Part shown: positions 36,630-46,358 of the stretch, in pieces | Layout of the letters: each line of letters opens with the position of its first letter | How positions within the stretch are numbered: the stretch's first letter is position 1 | Assembly (NCBI GenBank): GCA_910584095.1 | Contig: CAJTYU010000017.1 | Coordinates: 5,749 to 69,748, forward strand | From: an uncultured Dorea sp. | GTDB lineage: Bacteria > Bacillota > Clostridia > Lachnospirales > Lachnospiraceae | Length of the DNA stretch: 64,000 bases | Direction: 5' to 3' | Translations under genes and position numbers: made by a program | Notes under the pieces: model-generated | What the model was told of the DNA's origin: nothing | What the model saw: only the letters and a program-made list of their open reading frames with translations | Databases searched by the model: none

Positions 36630-36935
36630 ATGGAAGAAGAGAGAAAATGCTGTCATCAAAAGAAAACGGAGCGTTCTGAGGAACAGAGAAAGAAGCTTAT
36701 GAACCGGCTTCGCAGGATTGAGGGTCAGGTAAGAGGGCTTCAGTCGATGATAGAAAACGACGCTTACTGCAATGATATATTGATTCAGTCGTCGGCGGTG
36801 AATGCGGCAATGAATGCATTTAACAAAGAGCTTCTCTCAAACCATATCCATACCTGTGTGTTAAGGGATATCAGGGATGGTAAGGATGAGGTAATAGACG
36901 AACTTGTGACCACAATACAGAAGCTTATGAGATAA
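36630..36935 (+). CDS. csoR: Copper-sensing repressor CsoR
   Basis: 101-residue all-helical metal-sensing repressor. The Cu(I) ligands are present: C47 (DAYCND), H72 and C76 in NHIHTC, the C-H-C set of copper-type CsoR rather than the variants of nickel or persulfide sensors. The DNA-contact region is RRIEGQVRGLQSMIE. The N-terminus carries an extra Cys-Cys-His (RKCCHQKK) not needed for sensing. It probably represses itself and copA from the palindrome just upstream; 16 bases separate it from copA. Confidence 0.93.
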   Translation: MEEERKCCHQKKTERSEEQRKKLMNRLRRIEGQVRGLQSMIENDAYCNDILIQSSAVNAAMNAFNKELLSNHIHTCVLRDIRDGKDEVIDELVTTIQKLMR

Positions 36936-36951
36936 TTGGAGGAATAAGGGT

Positions 36952-39489
36952 ATGGAACAATATACAGTTACAGGGATGAGCTGCGCCGCCTGCAGCGCCC
37001 GCGTAGAAAAAGCGGTTTCTAAGGTTGAGGGGGTTGCGTCCTGCTCTGTCAGTCTGTTGACTAATACGATGGGAGTGGAAGGAGACGCATCGGCCCAGAG
37101 TATTATTATGGCGGTGGAGGAGGCCGGATATGGAGCTTCGTTAAAAGGGACGGAAGTAAAGACCGCAAATCAGGCGGCGTCGGAGGATGCGCTGAAGGAT
37201 AGAGAAACTCCGGCATTGAAGAGAAGGCTGGTTTCGTCAATTGGATTTTTAATTGTACTTATGTACTTTTCTATGGGCCATATGATGTGGTCATGGCCGG
37301 CGCCGGCATGGTTTGAGCATAATCATGTGGCTATGGGGATTCTGCAGCTTCTTCTTGCGGGAATTATTATGGTTATTAATCAGAAGTTTTTTATCAGCGG
37401 CTTTAAGAGTCTCTGGCACAGGGCGCCGAATATGGATACGCTGGTGGCGCTTGGGTCCATGGCCTCTTATGTGTGGAGTATTATTGCGCTGTTTATGATG
37501 ACGGATGCACAGCTTCGCGGAGATATGGACAGCGTTATGAAATATATGCATGAGTTTTACTTTGAATCTGCAGCCATGATTTTGACATTGATTACGGTGG
37601 GAAAGATGCTGGAGGCAAGATCAAAGGGAAAGACGACAGATGCCTTAAAGAGCCTGATGAAACTGGCTCCAAAGACAGCGGTGCTGGCGCGGGAGGACGG
37701 GGAGGTTGCCGTGCCGATAGAGCAGGTGAAAAAAGGAGATATTTTTGTAGTTCGTCCCGGGGAAGATATACCTGTGGATGGTATTGTACTGGAGGGCGTC
37801 AGCGCGGTAAATGAGGCGGCGCTGACCGGAGAGAGCATTCCGGTGGATAAGGCGGCGGGGGATATGGTTTCTGCAGCAACCATGAACCAGTCGGGATTTT
37901 TAAAATGTGAGGCATCCAGAGTAGGAGAGGATACCACATTGTCCCAGATTATCAAGATGGTAAGTGACGCAGCGGCAACCAAAGCGCCGATTGCCAAGAT
38001 TGCCGATAAGGTGTCGGGAGTATTTGTGCCCATCGTAATTTCAATTGCAGTAGTTACAACGTTGATCTGGCTTCTTCTTGGAAGAGAATTTGCTTATGCG
38101 CTGGCAAGGGGAATTTCTATTCTTGTTATCAGCTGTCCATGTGCTCTGGGTCTTGCGACTCCGGTTGCAATTATGGTGGGCAACGGTCTTGGCGCGAAAA
38201 ATGGAATCTTATTTAAAACGGCGGTTTCTCTTGAAGAGACAGGGAAAGTACAGATTGTGGCGTTAGATAAGACCGGGACGATTACCATCGGTGAGCCAAA
38301 AGTAACGGATCTGGTTCCTGCCGAGGGTGTTGATGAAAAAGAGTTAATGGAAAAGGCGGCCGCACTGGAAGCCAAGAGCGAACATCCGCTTGCAAAGGCA
38401 GTTATAAAAAAGGGAAAAGAACTGGCTTTGCAAGCAGAGGAAGTGTCGGAATTTACAGCGCTTCCGGGGAATGGTCTGGAGGCGGTTTTGGATGGAAAAC
38501 GCATGTTTGGCGGCAGTATGTCATTTATTGGAGGGCAGATCCCGCTTTCGCCGGAGATGAAGCATAAGGCGGAGGAGATGGCGGAGGATGGAAAGACGCC
38601 GCTTCTGTTTGCGGAGAATGACAGATTTCTTGGAATTATTGCGGTTGCAGATACGATTAAAGAAGACAGCAGGGAGGCGGTAAAGCAGCTTCAGGGCATG
38701 GGGATCCATGTGGTTATGCTGACTGGCGATAATGAACGGACAGCAAGGGCTATCGGAAGACAGGCCGGCGTAGACGAAGTGATTGCAGGAGTTCTTCCAG
38801 ACGGCAAAGAGAGTGTGATACGCGGGCTAAAGACCCAGGGGAAGACAGCTATGGTCGGCGATGGAATCAATGATGCGCCTGCTCTTACAAGGGCGGATAT
38901 GGGGATTGCGATTGGAGCAGGAGCAGATGTGGCGGTAGATGCGGCGGATGTGGTGTTGATGAAGAGCGCGCTGAGCGACGTTCCTGCGGCAATCCGGCTG
39001 AGCCGTGCAACTTTGCGTAATATCCATGAGAATTTATTCTGGGCATTTATATATAATATCATTGGTATACCGTTAGCGGCAGGCGTGTATGTGCATTTTG
39101 GCCTGACCTTGAATCCAATGTTTGGCGCGGCGGCAATGAGCCTCTCAAGTTTTTGCGTGGTATCGAACGCATTGAGGCTGAATTTCTGTAAGCTGCACGA
39201 AGCCGGAAAGGATAAGAAGGTTAAGCCTGCAAATATATCAAATATAAATGAACAATCAAGAAAGGATGGGAAAGAGACCATGACAAAGACAATGAAAATC
39301 GAAGGAATGATGTGCGGACACTGTGAAGCGAGGGTAAAGAAGGTGTTAGAGGCGTTGTCTGAGGTGGATAATGCAAAAGTAAGCCATGAAGCGGGAACCG
39401 CGGTTGTAGCGATGAGCGCTGAAGTGTCGGACGAGGTGTTGAAAAAGGCTGTGGAGGATCAGGATTACAAAGTAATTTCCATTGAGTAA
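36952..39489 (+). CDS. copA: Copper-exporting P1B-type ATPase with N- and C-terminal metal-binding domains
   Basis: 845-residue Cu(I) efflux pump. The N-terminal heavy-metal domain has GMSCAAC (C11, C14). The transmembrane metal site is SCPCALGLATP (C395, C397). The phosphorylated Asp is D439 in DKTGT. GDGINDAPAL marks the hinge, and HPLAKAV the nucleotide domain. Unusually, a second heavy-metal domain (GMMCGHC, C788 and C791) is fused at the C-terminus after a polar linker and looks like a complete CopZ chaperone. Met777 at the start of that domain is preceded by a GGGAAAGAG stretch, so a separate ~69-residue CopZ could be made by internal initiation (inference). Confidence 0.95.
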   Translation: MEQYTVTGMSCAACSARVEKAVSKVEGVASCSVSLLTNTMGVEGDASAQSIIMAVEEAGYGASLKGTEVKTANQAASEDALKDRETPALKRRLVSSIGFLIVLMYFSMGHMMWSWPAPAWFEHNHVAMGILQLLLAGIIMVINQKFFISGFKSLWHRAPNMDTLVALGSMASYVWSIIALFMMTDAQLRGDMDSVMKYMHEFYFESAAMILTLITVGKMLEARSKGKTTDALKSLMKLAPKTAVLAREDGEVAVPIEQVKKGDIFVVRPGEDIPVDGIVLEGVSAVNEAALTGESIPVDKAAGDMVSAATMNQSGFLKCEASRVGEDTTLSQIIKMVSDAAATKAPIAKIADKVSGVFVPIVISIAVVTTLIWLLLGREFAYALARGISILVISCPCALGLATPVAIMVGNGLGAKNGILFKTAVSLEETGKVQIVALDKTGTITIGEPKVTDLVPAEGVDEKELMEKAAALEAKSEHPLAKAVIKKGKELALQAEEVSEFTALPGNGLEAVLDGKRMFGGSMSFIGGQIPLSPEMKHKAEEMAEDGKTPLLFAENDRFLGIIAVADTIKEDSREAVKQLQGMGIHVVMLTGDNERTARAIGRQAGVDEVIAGVLPDGKESVIRGLKTQGKTAMVGDGINDAPALTRADMGIAIGAGADVAVDAADVVLMKSALSDVPAAIRLSRATLRNIHENLFWAFIYNIIGIPLAAGVYVHFGLTLNPMFGAAAMSLSSFCVVSNALRLNFCKLHEAGKDKKVKPANISNINEQSRKDGKETMTKTMKIEGMMCGHCEARVKKVLEALSEVDNAKVSHEAGTAVVAMSAEVSDEVLKKAVEDQDYKVISIE

Positions 39490-39567
39490 CCGGTTTGACT
39501 TGACAGATAAGTGAATTCATGAAAAGGATTATTATGCATACTGTAATAGAAAATAGGTGAAAATATC

Positions 39568-39597
39568 TTGACAAAAAGCATTCTGCTGTGTTAATAT
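39568..39597 (+). promoter_or_regulatory. Promoter of the PTS operon
   Basis: TTGACA and TAATAT with an 18-base spacer, about 160 bases before the PTS gene. The long leader carries the antitermination switch. Confidence 0.6.
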
Positions 39598-39611
39598 TTC
39601 ACACAGATAGT

Positions 39612-39688
39612 ATGTTACTTGTGATGAGCGAGGCATTAACTATACATAAGTTTTATTATGAATTTATGTGGGTTAGTGTCTTTTTTTA
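39612..39688 (+). promoter_or_regulatory. RNA antiterminator (RAT) and overlapping terminator in the PTS leader
   Basis: The RAT-like segment ATGTTACTTG...GCGAGGCATTAAC (39612-39641) overlaps the left arm of a terminator. That stem pairs CATTAACTATACATAA with TTATGTGGGTTAGTG and is followed by seven T residues. The mutually exclusive folds are the hallmark of BglG/LicT/GlcT control; the matching antiterminator protein is encoded downstream of the PTS gene. Confidence 0.75.
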
Positions 39689-39756
39689 TACAAAAAAGTG
39701 AATGCGCATCACTGCCCGCATAATTTCAAGAATCAAAAGGAAAAGGAGACGAAGAG

Positions 39757-41904
39757 ATGAAAGACAAGATTTTTGGAGTTTTACAGCGTGTGGGCCGAAG
39801 CTTCATGCTTCCAATCGCAATCCTGCCTGTAGCAGGTCTTCTACTGGGACTTGGCGGTTCCTTTACAAATGAAACGATGCTTAAAACCTACGGCCTGCTT
39901 GGAGTTATGGGACCGGGGACGGTATTTCATGCGGTTCTGCAGGTTATGAATGATGCGGGTAATATTGTATTTACCAACCTGCCGATTATTTTTGCTATGG
40001 GGGTAGCAATCGGTATGGCTAAGAAGGAAAAAGAGGTTGCGGCTCTGGCCGCTGCGATTTCCTTCTTTATTATGCATGCGTCAATTAGTGCAATGATTAC
40101 AATCAACGGAGGAACAGAGAATATGCTGGACGGCGCTACCGCGTCTGCATGTGGAATCACTTCTCTGCAGATGGGCGTATTCGGCGGTATTATTGTAGGT
40201 CTTGGCGTTGCGGCGCTTCACAACAAGTTTTATAAAATCCAGCTTCCTCAGGTGCTTTCTTTCTTTGGGGGAACAAGATTTGTACCGATTATTTCCGCGC
40301 TGGTTTATACGGGAGTAGGTATTTTGATGTTCTTTGTATGGCCGGTGATTCAGAGCGGTATCTATGCGGTAGGAAATGTTGTACTGAATTCAGGCTATGC
40401 CGGAACCTGGGTATATGGATTTATGGAGCGTCTGCTGATTCCATTTGGACTGCATCATGTGTTCTATCTTCCATTTTGGCAGACCGGCCTTGGCGGAAGC
40501 ATGGAAGTTGCAGGGCAGATGATCGAAGGCGCGCAGAACATTTTCTTTGCTCAGCTTGCAGATCCGAGCACGACAGAATTTGCCGTATCGGCAACGAGAT
40601 TTATGTCCGGTAAATTCCCGCTTATGATCTTTGGTCTTCCGGGAGCAGCGCTTGCTATGTACCGTGTTGCAAAGCCGGAAAAGAGACAGGTTGTCGGAGG
40701 TCTGCTTATGTCGGCGGCGCTTACTTCTATGCTGACTGGTATCACAGAGCCTTTGGAATTTACATTCCTTTTCGTGGCTCCGATGCTTTACGGAATCCAC
40801 TGTGTACTTGCCGGCGCGGCATATATGCTGATGCATATTTTCGGCGTAGGAGTCGGTATGACGTTTTCCGGCGGATTTATCGATATGTTCCTGTTCGGTA
40901 TCCTGCAGGGCAATTCAAAAACGCACTGGATCTGGATTGTAATCGTTGGTCTTGTTTATTTTGTAGTATATTATTTCCTGTTCAGCTTCCTGATCATGAA
41001 AATGGATCTGAAAACACCGGGACGTGATGATAACGAGGAAGTAAAGCTGTATCGCAGAAGCGATGTGGATGCTAGAAAGAAAGGAGCTTCTGGCGGAGAA
41101 GAGACGGGAGCAGAGGATGAGGTTTCCAGACAGATCTGTATGGGTCTTGGCGGAAAGAAGAATATTTCTGACGTAGACTGCTGTGCGACCAGACTCCGCT
41201 GTACGGTATACAAGTCAGAGCTGGTAAACGATGCAATGCTTAAAGGTACGGGAGCGTCCGGCGTGGTTCATAAAGGAAATGGGGTACAGGTTATTTATGG
41301 TCCTCGTGTAACAGTGATTAAGTCTAATCTGGAGGATTATCTTGAAACCGCCCCGGATGAAGAATATATCGCAGAGAACGCACCGGTAAAAACAGAAGCG
41401 GCAGAGACTGCCAAGCCGGAAGATGAGACGAAAAAAGTGGTAAAGTCTATCATGGTAGGAAGCCCTGTTAAGGGAATTGCCGCAGATTTGTCCGCGGTAC
41501 CGGACGAGGCTTTTGCAGGACGCTTGATGGGAGACGGCGCGGCGGTAACGCCTACGGATCCGATTGTGTGCGCGCCGGAAGACGGAGAAGTAATCTTTGT
41601 ATTTGATACCAAACATGCCGTTGGATTTTCCATGGATAATGGAGTAAGCGTCTTGATCCATATGGGCGTTGATACTGTGAAGCTGGAAGGAAAAGGATTT
41701 GAGGTCCTGACAGAGCAGGGCGCGAAGGTGAAGAAGGGTGATCCGCTTCTGAAGCTTGATCTGGAATACCTGAATGCAAATGCTCCGTCTATGATGTCTC
41801 CAGTTTTGTGTACAGAGCTGACGGATAACCAGAAGATCCGCTTGTTAAAGGAAGGCGAGATTGAGAAAGGCGAGAGTTTATTTGCGGTAGATATTTACGA
41901 ATAG
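39757..41904 (+). CDS. ptsG: PTS transporter subunit IICBA, glucose type
   Basis: 715-residue three-domain PTS permease that imports and phosphorylates a hexose, most likely glucose. IIC spans about residues 1-420 with the N-terminus FGVLQRVGRSFMLPIAILPVAGLLLGLGG and GITEPLEFTFLFVAPMLYGIH. IIB carries the phospho-Cys C476 in CCATRLRCTVY. IIA carries the phospho-His H635 in LIHMGVDTVKLEGKGF. The order C-B-A and the linkers match the glucose/N-acetylglucosamine subfamily; exact sugar specificity is inferred. Regulated by the leader switch upstream. Confidence 0.93.
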   Translation: MKDKIFGVLQRVGRSFMLPIAILPVAGLLLGLGGSFTNETMLKTYGLLGVMGPGTVFHAVLQVMNDAGNIVFTNLPIIFAMGVAIGMAKKEKEVAALAAAISFFIMHASISAMITINGGTENMLDGATASACGITSLQMGVFGGIIVGLGVAALHNKFYKIQLPQVLSFFGGTRFVPIISALVYTGVGILMFFVWPVIQSGIYAVGNVVLNSGYAGTWVYGFMERLLIPFGLHHVFYLPFWQTGLGGSMEVAGQMIEGAQNIFFAQLADPSTTEFAVSATRFMSGKFPLMIFGLPGAALAMYRVAKPEKRQVVGGLLMSAALTSMLTGITEPLEFTFLFVAPMLYGIHCVLAGAAYMLMHIFGVGVGMTFSGGFIDMFLFGILQGNSKTHWIWIVIVGLVYFVVYYFLFSFLIMKMDLKTPGRDDNEEVKLYRRSDVDARKKGASGGEETGAEDEVSRQICMGLGGKKNISDVDCCATRLRCTVYKSELVNDAMLKGTGASGVVHKGNGVQVIYGPRVTVIKSNLEDYLETAPDEEYIAENAPVKTEAAETAKPEDETKKVVKSIMVGSPVKGIAADLSAVPDEAFAGRLMGDGAAVTPTDPIVCAPEDGEVIFVFDTKHAVGFSMDNGVSVLIHMGVDTVKLEGKGFEVLTEQGAKVKKGDPLLKLDLEYLNANAPSMMSPVLCTELTDNQKIRLLKEGEIEKGESLFAVDIYE

Positions 41905-41936
41905 TGATTAGGAATTAGGATGAGGTTGGGGAAAGT

Positions 41937-42773
41937 ATGTACAGAATCAGTAAAGTATTAAATCATAATACGGTAATTGCTGTATCGGTGGAGGATAATC
42001 AGGAGTATCTGATTATGGGAAAAGGGATTGGCTTTGGCAAAAAGGTGACGGAGCGCATCGAAATACAAGGCGCGGCGTCGGTCTATTCCCTGAAGGAAAC
42101 CACAAAAAGAGGGAATGCCAGAGAACTGGCGGCAAGCATTGGACCGGAATATCTTGAGATTGCAAATATAGTGCTTCAGGAAGCAGAGAAGGTATTTGAG
42201 ACTATTGACAGAAACATACTTTTCCCAATGGCTGATCATATTGAGTATGCGGTCAAACGGATTCGAAACCATGAGGCAATCAGCAATCCGCTGACGGACG
42301 ATATCAGGCTTTTGTTTCATACAGAATACAGAGTTGCAAGCGGCATTGTTCCTGTTCTGAAAAGCAGGATGGGAGTTGACATTGATGAAGATGAGGTAGG
42401 ATATGTGGCTCTGCATGTACATACGGCGATTGTGAAGGAAGAACTGTCTCAGGCTATGCAGATGGCTCAGGCTGTAAGAGATTGTGTGTCTTATGTGGAA
42501 AAAGTGTTGGGAAGAAAACTGAATATTATGTCTTTGTCGTATAATAGACTGATGAATCATATCCGTTATATGGTTGCCAGAGGGCTGAAGGGGGAAGACA
42601 TCAAGCTTAATATGAACGACTATATGGAGTTTAAATTTCCAAGAGAATTTGAGATGGCGAAAACCGTATGCGATGAGCTGGGAAGAAAGCTGCATTGTGT
42701 GTTTACCGAAGCGGAGATTGGCTATCTGGCAATGCATCTGCAGAGGGTTCTGGCGGATGAAGAGATTAGTTAA
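41937..42773 (+). CDS. BglG/LicT/GlcT-family transcription antiterminator
   Basis: 278-residue RNA-binding antiterminator. The N-terminal CAT RNA-binding domain reads YRISKVLNHNTVIAVSVEDNQEYLIMGKGIGFGKK. PRD1 follows with FPMADHIEYAVKRI and PRD2 with DEVGYVALHVHTAIV and EAEIGYLAMHLQRVL. Histidines of both PRDs are phosphorylated by the PTS in this family, which sets activity. It lies 33 bases after the IICBA gene and most likely acts on the RAT in that gene's leader. Confidence 0.93.
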   Translation: MYRISKVLNHNTVIAVSVEDNQEYLIMGKGIGFGKKVTERIEIQGAASVYSLKETTKRGNARELAASIGPEYLEIANIVLQEAEKVFETIDRNILFPMADHIEYAVKRIRNHEAISNPLTDDIRLLFHTEYRVASGIVPVLKSRMGVDIDEDEVGYVALHVHTAIVKEELSQAMQMAQAVRDCVSYVEKVLGRKLNIMSLSYNRLMNHIRYMVARGLKGEDIKLNMNDYMEFKFPREFEMAKTVCDELGRKLHCVFTEAEIGYLAMHLQRVLADEEIS

Positions 42774-42811
42774 AAGTACGCGGATATTTCATTTGATATG
42801 AGAGTATTAAA

Positions 42812-42851
42812 GGAAGCTATGGCTTATGAAAGCTATAGTTTCTCTTTTTTT
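42812..42851 (+). terminator. Terminator after the PTS-antiterminator operon
   Basis: Eight-pair stem GAAGCTAT/ATAGTTTC (one G-U) with a 14-base loop, then CTTTTTTTG. Confidence 0.7.
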
Positions 42852-43047
42852 GATTATATAAATGTGTAAAGAAAAATGCTGACTGCACATTTTTATAAAA
42901 TATATAGTTGATTTGTGCAAAAATCCAAAAAAGGAAAAATTATAGTGCATTGTTAACATTGTTGCAGATATACCGCAATGATAAACTTTATATATAAAAT
43001 ATTAATTTTCACACTTACGCTAAAATGAATATGAAGGAGAAAGAAAA

Positions 43048-44985
43048 ATGAAGCTGTTTAGCAGAACAAATTATGGAAAGATTAAATTAAAAAATCGCAT
43101 TGCAATTGCACCGATGGGAATGAAAACGGATATAGATGGATTCGTATCTAAGCGAAATATAGAGTTTTACAGAAGAATAGCGGAAGGCGGAGCAGGATTA
43201 ATTAATATAGGCTGTGCAATGTGTATTCAAAAGTATGAAACCCGTCCGACATGGGCGATGGATAGTTTTTTTCAGATGGCTGAATATGGACAGCTTGTGG
43301 ATTCTTGTCATGCTTATGGAGCAAAGGTAGTGTCTCAGCTTACTGTAGGACTAGGGCGCGTGGCATATGCAGACCGGATAGAGGAAGCGCCTTATGGACC
43401 GTCAGAGAATCCATTAAGAGGAAATCCTAATGTCTGTACAAGAGAATTTACAAAGGAACAAATTGCAGAGGTTGTAAAGGCATATGGCGAAGCAGCGCTT
43501 TTGCTAAAGAAAGCCGGAGTGGATGGAATTGAGATGCATGCATATGGAGGATATTTGTTTGATCAGTTTATGACGTCAGCATGGAACCGGAGAACGGATG
43601 AATATGGAGGATCACTGAGAAATAGAATGAGGTTTGTTATTGAGTGTCTTCATGAGGCAAAGAAGACCTGTGGTGAGGATTTTACAATTGTTGCTAAGGT
43701 AACGGTTGATCATAGAATACCAAAACCAGGATATCGAACAATAAACGAAGGTATTGAAATGTGCAGGATTCTTGAAGAGGAAGGGATTGACGCAATACAT
43801 GTAGATACTGGATGTTATGAGAGATATTATTGTCAAATTCCTTCTGTATATGAAGAGAAAGGAATGGAATTGGACGTTATCCGTAAGATCAGGGAAAATG
43901 TTTCGATTCCTCTTATGGGACAGGGGAAACTCAACGACCCCGCTTTGGCGGAAGCGGTTCTTCAGGAAGAGGCATTAGATGTTGTAGCTCTTGGCCATCA
44001 GATGCTTGCAGATCCTGACTGGCCGGAAAAAGTAAAAGAGGGGAGGGTTAATGAAATTAATTATTGTATTGGATGTAATGAGTGTATGTACATGGCAGTT
44101 CTAGGAAAGAACCGGCCGTGTGCAGTTAATCCTTTAAGTGGGCATGAACTCGAATATCCGGTAAATCCGGCGAAAAAAACAAAAAGACTACTTGTTATAG
44201 GCGGAGGACCGGCTGGTATAAATGCCGCGCTGACTGCATGGAACAGGGGGATAGAAGTTGACTTGTGGGAACGCAATTCATATCTGGGCGGGAATCTTGC
44301 AGCAGCAGGAGCGCCGGAATTTAAAGCAGACGTCCATAAGTATCTGGATAATTTAATATATAGGCTAAATCAGTCAGATGTTAGGGTACAGCTAAATAAA
44401 TGTACTGTTAAAGAAGATATTCTAAAAGAAAATGTTGATAGTGTTATTTTAGCTACAGGCTCCGATCCCATTATAATACCGTTAAAAAAAGCAGACGCTT
44501 CAACGGTGTCAGTTATTACAAGTAATGAATGCTTATTGAATCTAAAGGAAATTGGAGAAGAAGTTGTAGTAATTGGAGGCGGGCTGGTAGGATGTGAAAC
44601 GGCGCTGCACCTTGAGAGAATGGAAGGAGTAAAACGTGTTGTAATCGTAGAGGCATTAGATTCGCTTTTAAAAACAGCAAAGCATTTTGGATCCAATGAT
44701 CATTCATTAAAAGACATGTTGAAGGCAAGCAATATCGAAGTGATTACATCCGCAAAAGTGAGAGAAATAACTGAGAATGGGATTTCTTATGAGAAAGAGG
44801 AAAGCGTAACGGAAATTTCATGTGATACAGTTGTAATGGCGGTAGGATTTCGTTCCAATAATTATTTAGAGGATGATATATGGGATGAGATTACGAATGT
44901 GAGGACAGTTGGAGACGCCGTAACGCCGGGAAAAGTACTAAATGCTGTTCATGAAGGATTTCATGCCGCGCGTGTATTGAAATGA
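43048..44985 (+). CDS. NADH-dependent flavin oxidoreductase, old-yellow-enzyme/2,4-dienoyl-CoA reductase family
   Basis: 645-residue reductase of C=C bonds next to a carbonyl. The N-terminal FMN barrel starts FSRTNYGKIKLKNRIAIAPMGMK; GVDGIEMHAYGGYLFDQFMTSAWNRRTDEYGGSLRNR is the family signature with the His/Tyr region. A [4Fe-4S] site follows, CIGCNEC...C with C340, C343, C346 and C358. The C-terminal half has two dinucleotide folds (LLVIGGGPAGINAALTAWNRG and VVVIGGGLVGCETALHLERM) for FAD and NAD(P)H. The architecture is shared by dienoyl-CoA reductase, BaiCD/BaiH and plant-acid or steroid enone reductases, so substrate is open. It heads a cluster with a PucR regulator, carrier and dehydrogenase. 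Confidence 0.92.
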   Translation: MKLFSRTNYGKIKLKNRIAIAPMGMKTDIDGFVSKRNIEFYRRIAEGGAGLINIGCAMCIQKYETRPTWAMDSFFQMAEYGQLVDSCHAYGAKVVSQLTVGLGRVAYADRIEEAPYGPSENPLRGNPNVCTREFTKEQIAEVVKAYGEAALLLKKAGVDGIEMHAYGGYLFDQFMTSAWNRRTDEYGGSLRNRMRFVIECLHEAKKTCGEDFTIVAKVTVDHRIPKPGYRTINEGIEMCRILEEEGIDAIHVDTGCYERYYCQIPSVYEEKGMELDVIRKIRENVSIPLMGQGKLNDPALAEAVLQEEALDVVALGHQMLADPDWPEKVKEGRVNEINYCIGCNECMYMAVLGKNRPCAVNPLSGHELEYPVNPAKKTKRLLVIGGGPAGINAALTAWNRGIEVDLWERNSYLGGNLAAAGAPEFKADVHKYLDNLIYRLNQSDVRVQLNKCTVKEDILKENVDSVILATGSDPIIIPLKKADASTVSVITSNECLLNLKEIGEEVVVIGGGLVGCETALHLERMEGVKRVVIVEALDSLLKTAKHFGSNDHSLKDMLKASNIEVITSAKVREITENGISYEKEESVTEISCDTVVMAVGFRSNNYLEDDIWDEITNVRTVGDAVTPGKVLNAVHEGFHAARVLK

Positions 44986-45010
44986 AAAAGGAGAAAGCAT
45001 GAGAAAGAAT

Positions 45011-45032
45011 GGGGCTGCCGTGAGACAGCTCC
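45011..45032. terminator. Convergent terminator between oxidoreductase and PucR genes
   Basis: Seven-pair stem GGGGCTG/CAGCTCC (one G-U), with an 8-base loop, in the 61-base gap between converging genes. No long T tract on either side. Confidence 0.45.
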
Positions 45033-45046
45033 ATTGCTTCCGGCGG

Positions 45047-46276
45047 CTAATTCCGTCGCGAAAGTTTATATTCTTCTATCTTAAAAATGAAGAGAAATTT
45101 AGTGCAGGTATCAACATCTAAAAGAGATATTCCGGTGATATTTTGAATCTGCTGAAGCCGGTATCGTAAAGTATTTCGATGGATATTCAGCTTGTTGATT
45201 GTTTCTGAATGATTGCACAAACTGCATATATATTCTTTGAGTGTAATATAATATTCGGTTTTGAATTTTTCGTCATGCTTTTTAAGGATATCTAGGGCAG
45301 GGTGTTCGTAATCGGCACTAGAGAGTGAGGAGTCGATGCAGGAATAAATATTTTTCAAGATATAATCATGAAATTTGTGTACCAGAGCTTCGGATTTATT
45401 GGTTAATCCAAGTGCGATGGCTTTTTTTGCTTGGCTCTTATACAATTTTGACTGCAAGATATCAAAAAATTCCCTGCTCATTCCTATTTCATAGTTTTGT
45501 TTTTTATAGTATTCGAAAATTCCTTGTTTAATTAAAATGTCAATATCTTGTGGACGTTCATAATCGTATACAATATAGATTTCATAATCAAATATTGCCG
45601 ATAATACATGGCTAAAGTCACGTTTCACATGTTCATAAATATATAGAAAATTCGTTAAGACTTCTTCATTTCGTGGCTTTATACAGAATATGCAGAGTCT
45701 TTTTTTGAAAGAAACGCCTAGTCCTTTTATCCATCGTAAAAGGAGTTCCTTTGTGCTGATCTGTCCTTTTAAGAGGGAGGAGCAAAAAACGGTTTTCAGT
45801 TTATTTTCATCATAAGCGGCAGGAGGCATTTTACAAAATAACAGTGCGGAAGCGTTGGCCATGCTTTCCAGAATGGCAGAATCTTCATCTGTCCAGTTAT
45901 TGCTGCTGGTTACGATAGAAATAAAGCCCTTAATTTGGCTTCTGATGCTGATTCTGCATACCCTTCTGGGTTTACTTTCGGCTACTCCCCAGTCAATGGT
46001 AACAGGGCGCTCGCTGGAAATGCTGGATTCCAGATACCGTTCTTCAATTAGCTGCGCCAGCAGGTCGTCAGGCACGATTTTTTTGGGCGCGATGGTATCC
46101 CAGACTGCATTTTCAATTTTTTTAGACGGGTACATACTTAAAATATGGTAATGAATATCTATGATGGAAGCGGGGTATCCCCATAAATCATAAGCAAGTT
46201 CTGTTATGTCATCGAAAGATCCGCCTACAGTGATTTCGAACAGTTTCTCTTTTATTTGTGATATTTGTTTTTTCAT
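45047..46276 (-). CDS. PucR/CdaR-family transcriptional regulator
   Basis: 409-residue regulator. The C-terminal PucR-type helix-turn-helix reads YICSLCNHSETINKLNIHRNTLRYRLQQIQNITG. Upstream is a ligand-sensing region with GAF-like features (WTDEDSAILESMANASALLFC). Family members respond to purines, sugar acids or aromatic compounds. It lies between the flavin reductase gene and the carrier gene, facing away from the carrier, so it is the natural candidate to control the cluster in response to its substrate (inference). Confidence 0.9.
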   Translation of the reverse strand: MKKQISQIKEKLFEITVGGSFDDITELAYDLWGYPASIIDIHYHILSMYPSKKIENAVWDTIAPKKIVPDDLLAQLIEERYLESSISSERPVTIDWGVAESKPRRVCRISIRSQIKGFISIVTSSNNWTDEDSAILESMANASALLFCKMPPAAYDENKLKTVFCSSLLKGQISTKELLLRWIKGLGVSFKKRLCIFCIKPRNEEVLTNFLYIYEHVKRDFSHVLSAIFDYEIYIVYDYERPQDIDILIKQGIFEYYKKQNYEIGMSREFFDILQSKLYKSQAKKAIALGLTNKSEALVHKFHDYILKNIYSCIDSSLSSADYEHPALDILKKHDEKFKTEYYITLKEYICSLCNHSETINKLNIHRNTLRYRLQQIQNITGISLLDVDTCTKFLFIFKIEEYKLSRRN

Positions 46277-46358
46277 AAAGTTTAAATCCTCGTCAGTGTA
46301 ATGAAGAAAAAATAGATCGTATTGATTATATAATTGAACAAAATAGATGTCAATATAA

